A stretch of 51,062 bases of DNA from an uncultured Acidobacteriota bacterium. Its GTDB lineage: Bacteria > Acidobacteriota > Vicinamibacteria > Vicinamibacterales > UBA2999. The notes beneath the pieces were generated by a model. That model was given only the letters and a program-made list of their open reading frames with translations, ran no database searches and was not told the origin of the DNA. Position numbers and translations under genes: made by a program. Below, in pieces: positions 49,032 to 51,062 of this stretch. Each line of letters begins with the position of its first letter. Within the stretch, counting starts at the first letter, position 1. The stretch lies in assembly GCA_902826515.1 (NCBI GenBank), contig CADEFD010000019.1, forward strand, positions 1 to 51,062. Direction: 5' to 3'.

Positions 49032-51062
49032 GCGCCCGGATTTTCGGCTCCGCCATCCGCCGCCGCGAAGACCCGCGCCTGCTCACCGGCGCCGGCACGT
49101 TCACCGACGACATCCAGCTGCCGGGCATGGTGCATGCCGCCATGCTGCGCAGTCCGCACGCCCACGCGCGCATCAGAGGCATCGACACCACGCAGGCCAA
49201 GGCGGCGCCCGGCGTGCTCGCGGTCTTCACCGGCGCCGACACCGCCGGGCACCTCAAGGCCATGCCGTGTGCCTGGCTGCTGCCCAATTCCAATCTCAAG
49301 ATCGCCGAATACCCGGTGATGGCCACCGAGACCGTGCACTACGTGGGCGACATCGTCGCCGTCGTGGTGGCGAAGACGGCGTATCAGGCCTACGACGCGC
49401 TCGACCTCATCACCGTGAAGTACGAACCGCTGCCGGCGGTGGTCGACCCGCAGAAGGCGCTCGCCGCAGGCGCGCCCGAACTGCATCCCGCGGTGCCGGG
49501 CAATCAGGCCTTCCACTGGACGGTCTCGGGTGGTGATGCCGCTGCCGCCTTCGCGGCGCCGGATGCGGTCGTGGTGACGGACCGCATCGTGCAGCAGCGC
49601 CTCATTCCCACGGCGATGGAACCGCGCTCGGCGGTGGCGCAGTGGATGGCGGCGGCGGGCGAACTCACGTTGTGGAACACGACCCAGAACCCGCATATCG
49701 CCCGCTTCATCGGCTCGATCGTGACCGGCGTGCCGGAAGACAAGCTGCGCGTCGTGGCGCCGGAAGTGGGCGGCGGCTTCGGCAGCAAGATCCCGCAGTA
49801 TCCCGGCGAGTTCATCGCCTGCTTCTGCGCGATGAAGCTGCACAAGCCGGTGAAATGGACGGAGACGCGGTCCGAGAACTACATCGCCACGACACACGGC
49901 CGCGACCACGTGCAGGAAGTCGAGATGTGCGGCACGGCCGACGGGAAGATCACGGGCGTGCGCGGCACGGTGTGGGCCGGCATGGGCGCCTACCTGTCGA
50001 CGGCGGCTCCCGGCATCCCGACGATCCTGCACGGGCTGATGCTGTGCGGCCCGTATCTCATTCCGAACGTGCACGAGGACGTCTACGGCGTCTACACGAA
50101 CACGACACCCGTCGAGGCGTATCGCGGCGCCGGCCGGCCCGAGGCGACCTACCTGCTCGAGCGGCTGATCGATCGATTCGCCGCGAAGATCGGCAAGGAC
50201 CCGGTGGAGGTACGGCGCCTCAACCTCATCCCGAAGTTCGACAACGGCCACGACGTCGCTACGGGGCTGACCTACGACAGCGGCGACTACCACGCCAACC
50301 TCGACAAGGCCCTGCACCATGTCGGCTACGAGGCGCTCCGCAAGGAACAGGCCGAGGCGCGCGCGCAGGGGCGGTACCTCGGCATCGGCGTCTGCACCTA
50401 TGTCGAGATCTGCGGTCTCGGCCCGTCGCAGGTGGCCGGTGCCATCGGCTTCCAGGGCGGGCTCTGGGAAAGTGCGATCGTGCGCTTCCATCCCTCGGGC
50501 AAGGTCAACGTGTTCATCGGCTCGAAGCCGCACGGCCAGGGCGAAGAGACGACCTTCGCGCAGATCGTCGCCTCGGAAGTGGGCGTGGACGTGAACGACG
50601 TGAAGGTGATGCACGGCGACACCGACAAGACGCCGATGGGCTGGGGCACCTACGGCAGCCGCACCACCGCGGTGAGCGGCGCCGCGCTGGCGATTGCCGT
50701 GCGCAAGATCAAGGACAAGGCGAAGGCGCTCGCTGCGCACCTGCTCGAAGCGTCGGTCGAGGACATGGACTACGCCGATGGCCGGTTCTTCGTGAAGGGC
50801 GCGCCGTCGAAGGCCAAGACGATCCAGGACATCGCGCTCATGGCCAACGTGGCCTGGAACATGCCGGCCGGGATGGAAGCCGGACTTGAGGCATCCAGCT
50901 TCTACGACCCGCCGAACTTCGTCTATCCGTTCGGCACGCACGTCGCCGTGGTGGAGGTCGATCCCGCGACCGGCGCCGTGGCGCTCAAGCGCTACGTGTC
51001 GGTGGATGACTGCGGTCCGCAGATCAACCCGATGATCGTCGAGGGCCAGGTGCACGGCGGCG
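49028..51062 (+). CDS. Molybdopterin-binding large subunit of xanthine dehydrogenase family, form II CoxL type, 3' end outside window
   Basis: 678 residues visible. The N-terminal domain shows IRRREDPRLLTGAGTFTDDI. The Mo cofactor region carries EVGGGFGSK and the active-site loop AYRGAGR (residues 364-370). Aerobic CO dehydrogenases (form I) have AYRCSFR with the Cu-binding Cys, so this is a form II or related carbon-heteroatom hydroxylase of unknown substrate, not a true CO dehydrogenase. The catalytic Glu near the C-terminus lies beyond the window. The gene follows coxS by overlap; any FAD subunit (coxM) is not upstream and would have to be downstream. Confidence 0.93.
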   Translation, partial: MSARIFGSAIRRREDPRLLTGAGTFTDDIQLPGMVHAAMLRSPHAHARIRGIDTTQAKAAPGVLAVFTGADTAGHLKAMPCAWLLPNSNLKIAEYPVMATETVHYVGDIVAVVVAKTAYQAYDALDLITVKYEPLPAVVDPQKALAAGAPELHPAVPGNQAFHWTVSGGDAAAAFAAPDAVVVTDRIVQQRLIPTAMEPRSAVAQWMAAAGELTLWNTTQNPHIARFIGSIVTGVPEDKLRVVAPEVGGGFGSKIPQYPGEFIACFCAMKLHKPVKWTETRSENYIATTHGRDHVQEVEMCGTADGKITGVRGTVWAGMGAYLSTAAPGIPTILHGLMLCGPYLIPNVHEDVYGVYTNTTPVEAYRGAGRPEATYLLERLIDRFAAKIGKDPVEVRRLNLIPKFDNGHDVATGLTYDSGDYHANLDKALHHVGYEALRKEQAEARAQGRYLGIGVCTYVEICGLGPSQVAGAIGFQGGLWESAIVRFHPSGKVNVFIGSKPHGQGEETTFAQIVASEVGVDVNDVKVMHGDTDKTPMGWGTYGSRTTAVSGAALAIAVRKIKDKAKALAAHLLEASVEDMDYADGRFFVKGAPSKAKTIQDIALMANVAWNMPAGMEAGLEASSFYDPPNFVYPFGTHVAVVEVDPATGAVALKRYVSVDDCGPQINPMIVEGQVHGG

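Noticed and set aside
48971..51055. A minus-strand open frame of 694 codons
   Set aside because: Opposite the CoxL gene. It exists because stop codons are rare in the antisense frame of GC-rich genes.
49028..51062. Aerobic carbon monoxide dehydrogenase large subunit
   Set aside because: The active-site loop is AYRGAGR (form II), not AYRCSFR with the copper-binding cysteine.

Overview
The window is uniformly GC-rich (most third codon positions are G or C), densely coding, and looks chromosomal. Gene content suggests an aerobic, Gram-negative soil-type bacterium, most likely an acidobacterium of the Vicinamibacteria kind. The clues are a VWFA-related protein of the type common in Acidobacteria, a DUF5916/CBM9-like outer-membrane protein, a CotH protein, many exported proteins of unknown function, outer-membrane barrels and a form II CoxL-type molybdenum hydroxylase. 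The taxonomic call is inference; there is no rRNA or marker gene in the window. I see no prophage, insertion sequence or CRISPR array.

Layout. 0-5.1 kb: end of a beta-lactamase-fold/NamZ (DUF1343) fusion, a small REP-like inverted repeat, and a minus-strand operon of LytM-type M23 peptidase, a cupredoxin-like lipoprotein and heme O synthase (ctaB). 5.2-6.2 kb: tRNA-Glu(CUC) with a clear promoter, then an orphan antitoxin with the stump of its toxin gene. 6.2-12.7 kb: glycine-zipper protein, CBM9-like protein, possible small exported protein, cytoplasmic beta-carbonic anhydrase, M14 carboxypeptidase, DUF5916 barrel. 12.8-26.6 kb: CHASE2 adenylate cyclase, sulfotransferase, two glycosyltransferase genes (one a GT2-GT4 fusion), a polytopic membrane protein, an MFS/spermidine-synthase fusion, an M48 protease, a MscS channel with a cyclic-nucleotide-binding domain and a repeat-rich exported protein. 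26.7-29.2 kb: small membrane protein, ornithine cyclodeaminase family, histone deacetylase family.

29.2-34.7 kb is the most unusual locus. A purple-acid-phosphatase-like lipoprotein diverges from a STAS-DUF4956 fusion that is translationally coupled to a two-HKD phospholipase D-like protein; facing them is a porin O/P-CotH operon. All five families point to phosphate or phosphoryl chemistry. 34.8-43.2 kb: proline racemase family, exported hypotheticals, a lipoprotein, an exported beta-carbonic anhydrase coupled to an Ala/Pro/His-rich exported protein, a fibronectin-type protein and gamma-glutamyltransferase. 43.4-47.8 kb: a 32-residue membrane microprotein with a perfect Shine-Dalgarno and strong terminator, a VWA protein, a Cys4 mini-protein/exported protein/DsbA-like run, and a quinone oxidoreductase. 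47.9-51.1 kb: DUF2721 protein and a CoxS-CoxL pair, the latter cut by the window end.

Functional links suggested by order: (i) cyclic-nucleotide signalling (cyclase plus CNBD-MscS channel), (ii) surface glycan assembly and sulfation at 14.8-20.9 kb, (iii) a phosphate/polyphosphate-type module at 29-35 kb, (iv) CO2/bicarbonate handling in two compartments by two carbonic anhydrases. Start sites are mostly chosen from signal peptides, overlaps and ribosome sites. Very long open frames opposite real genes are GC-driven shadows and are not listed.
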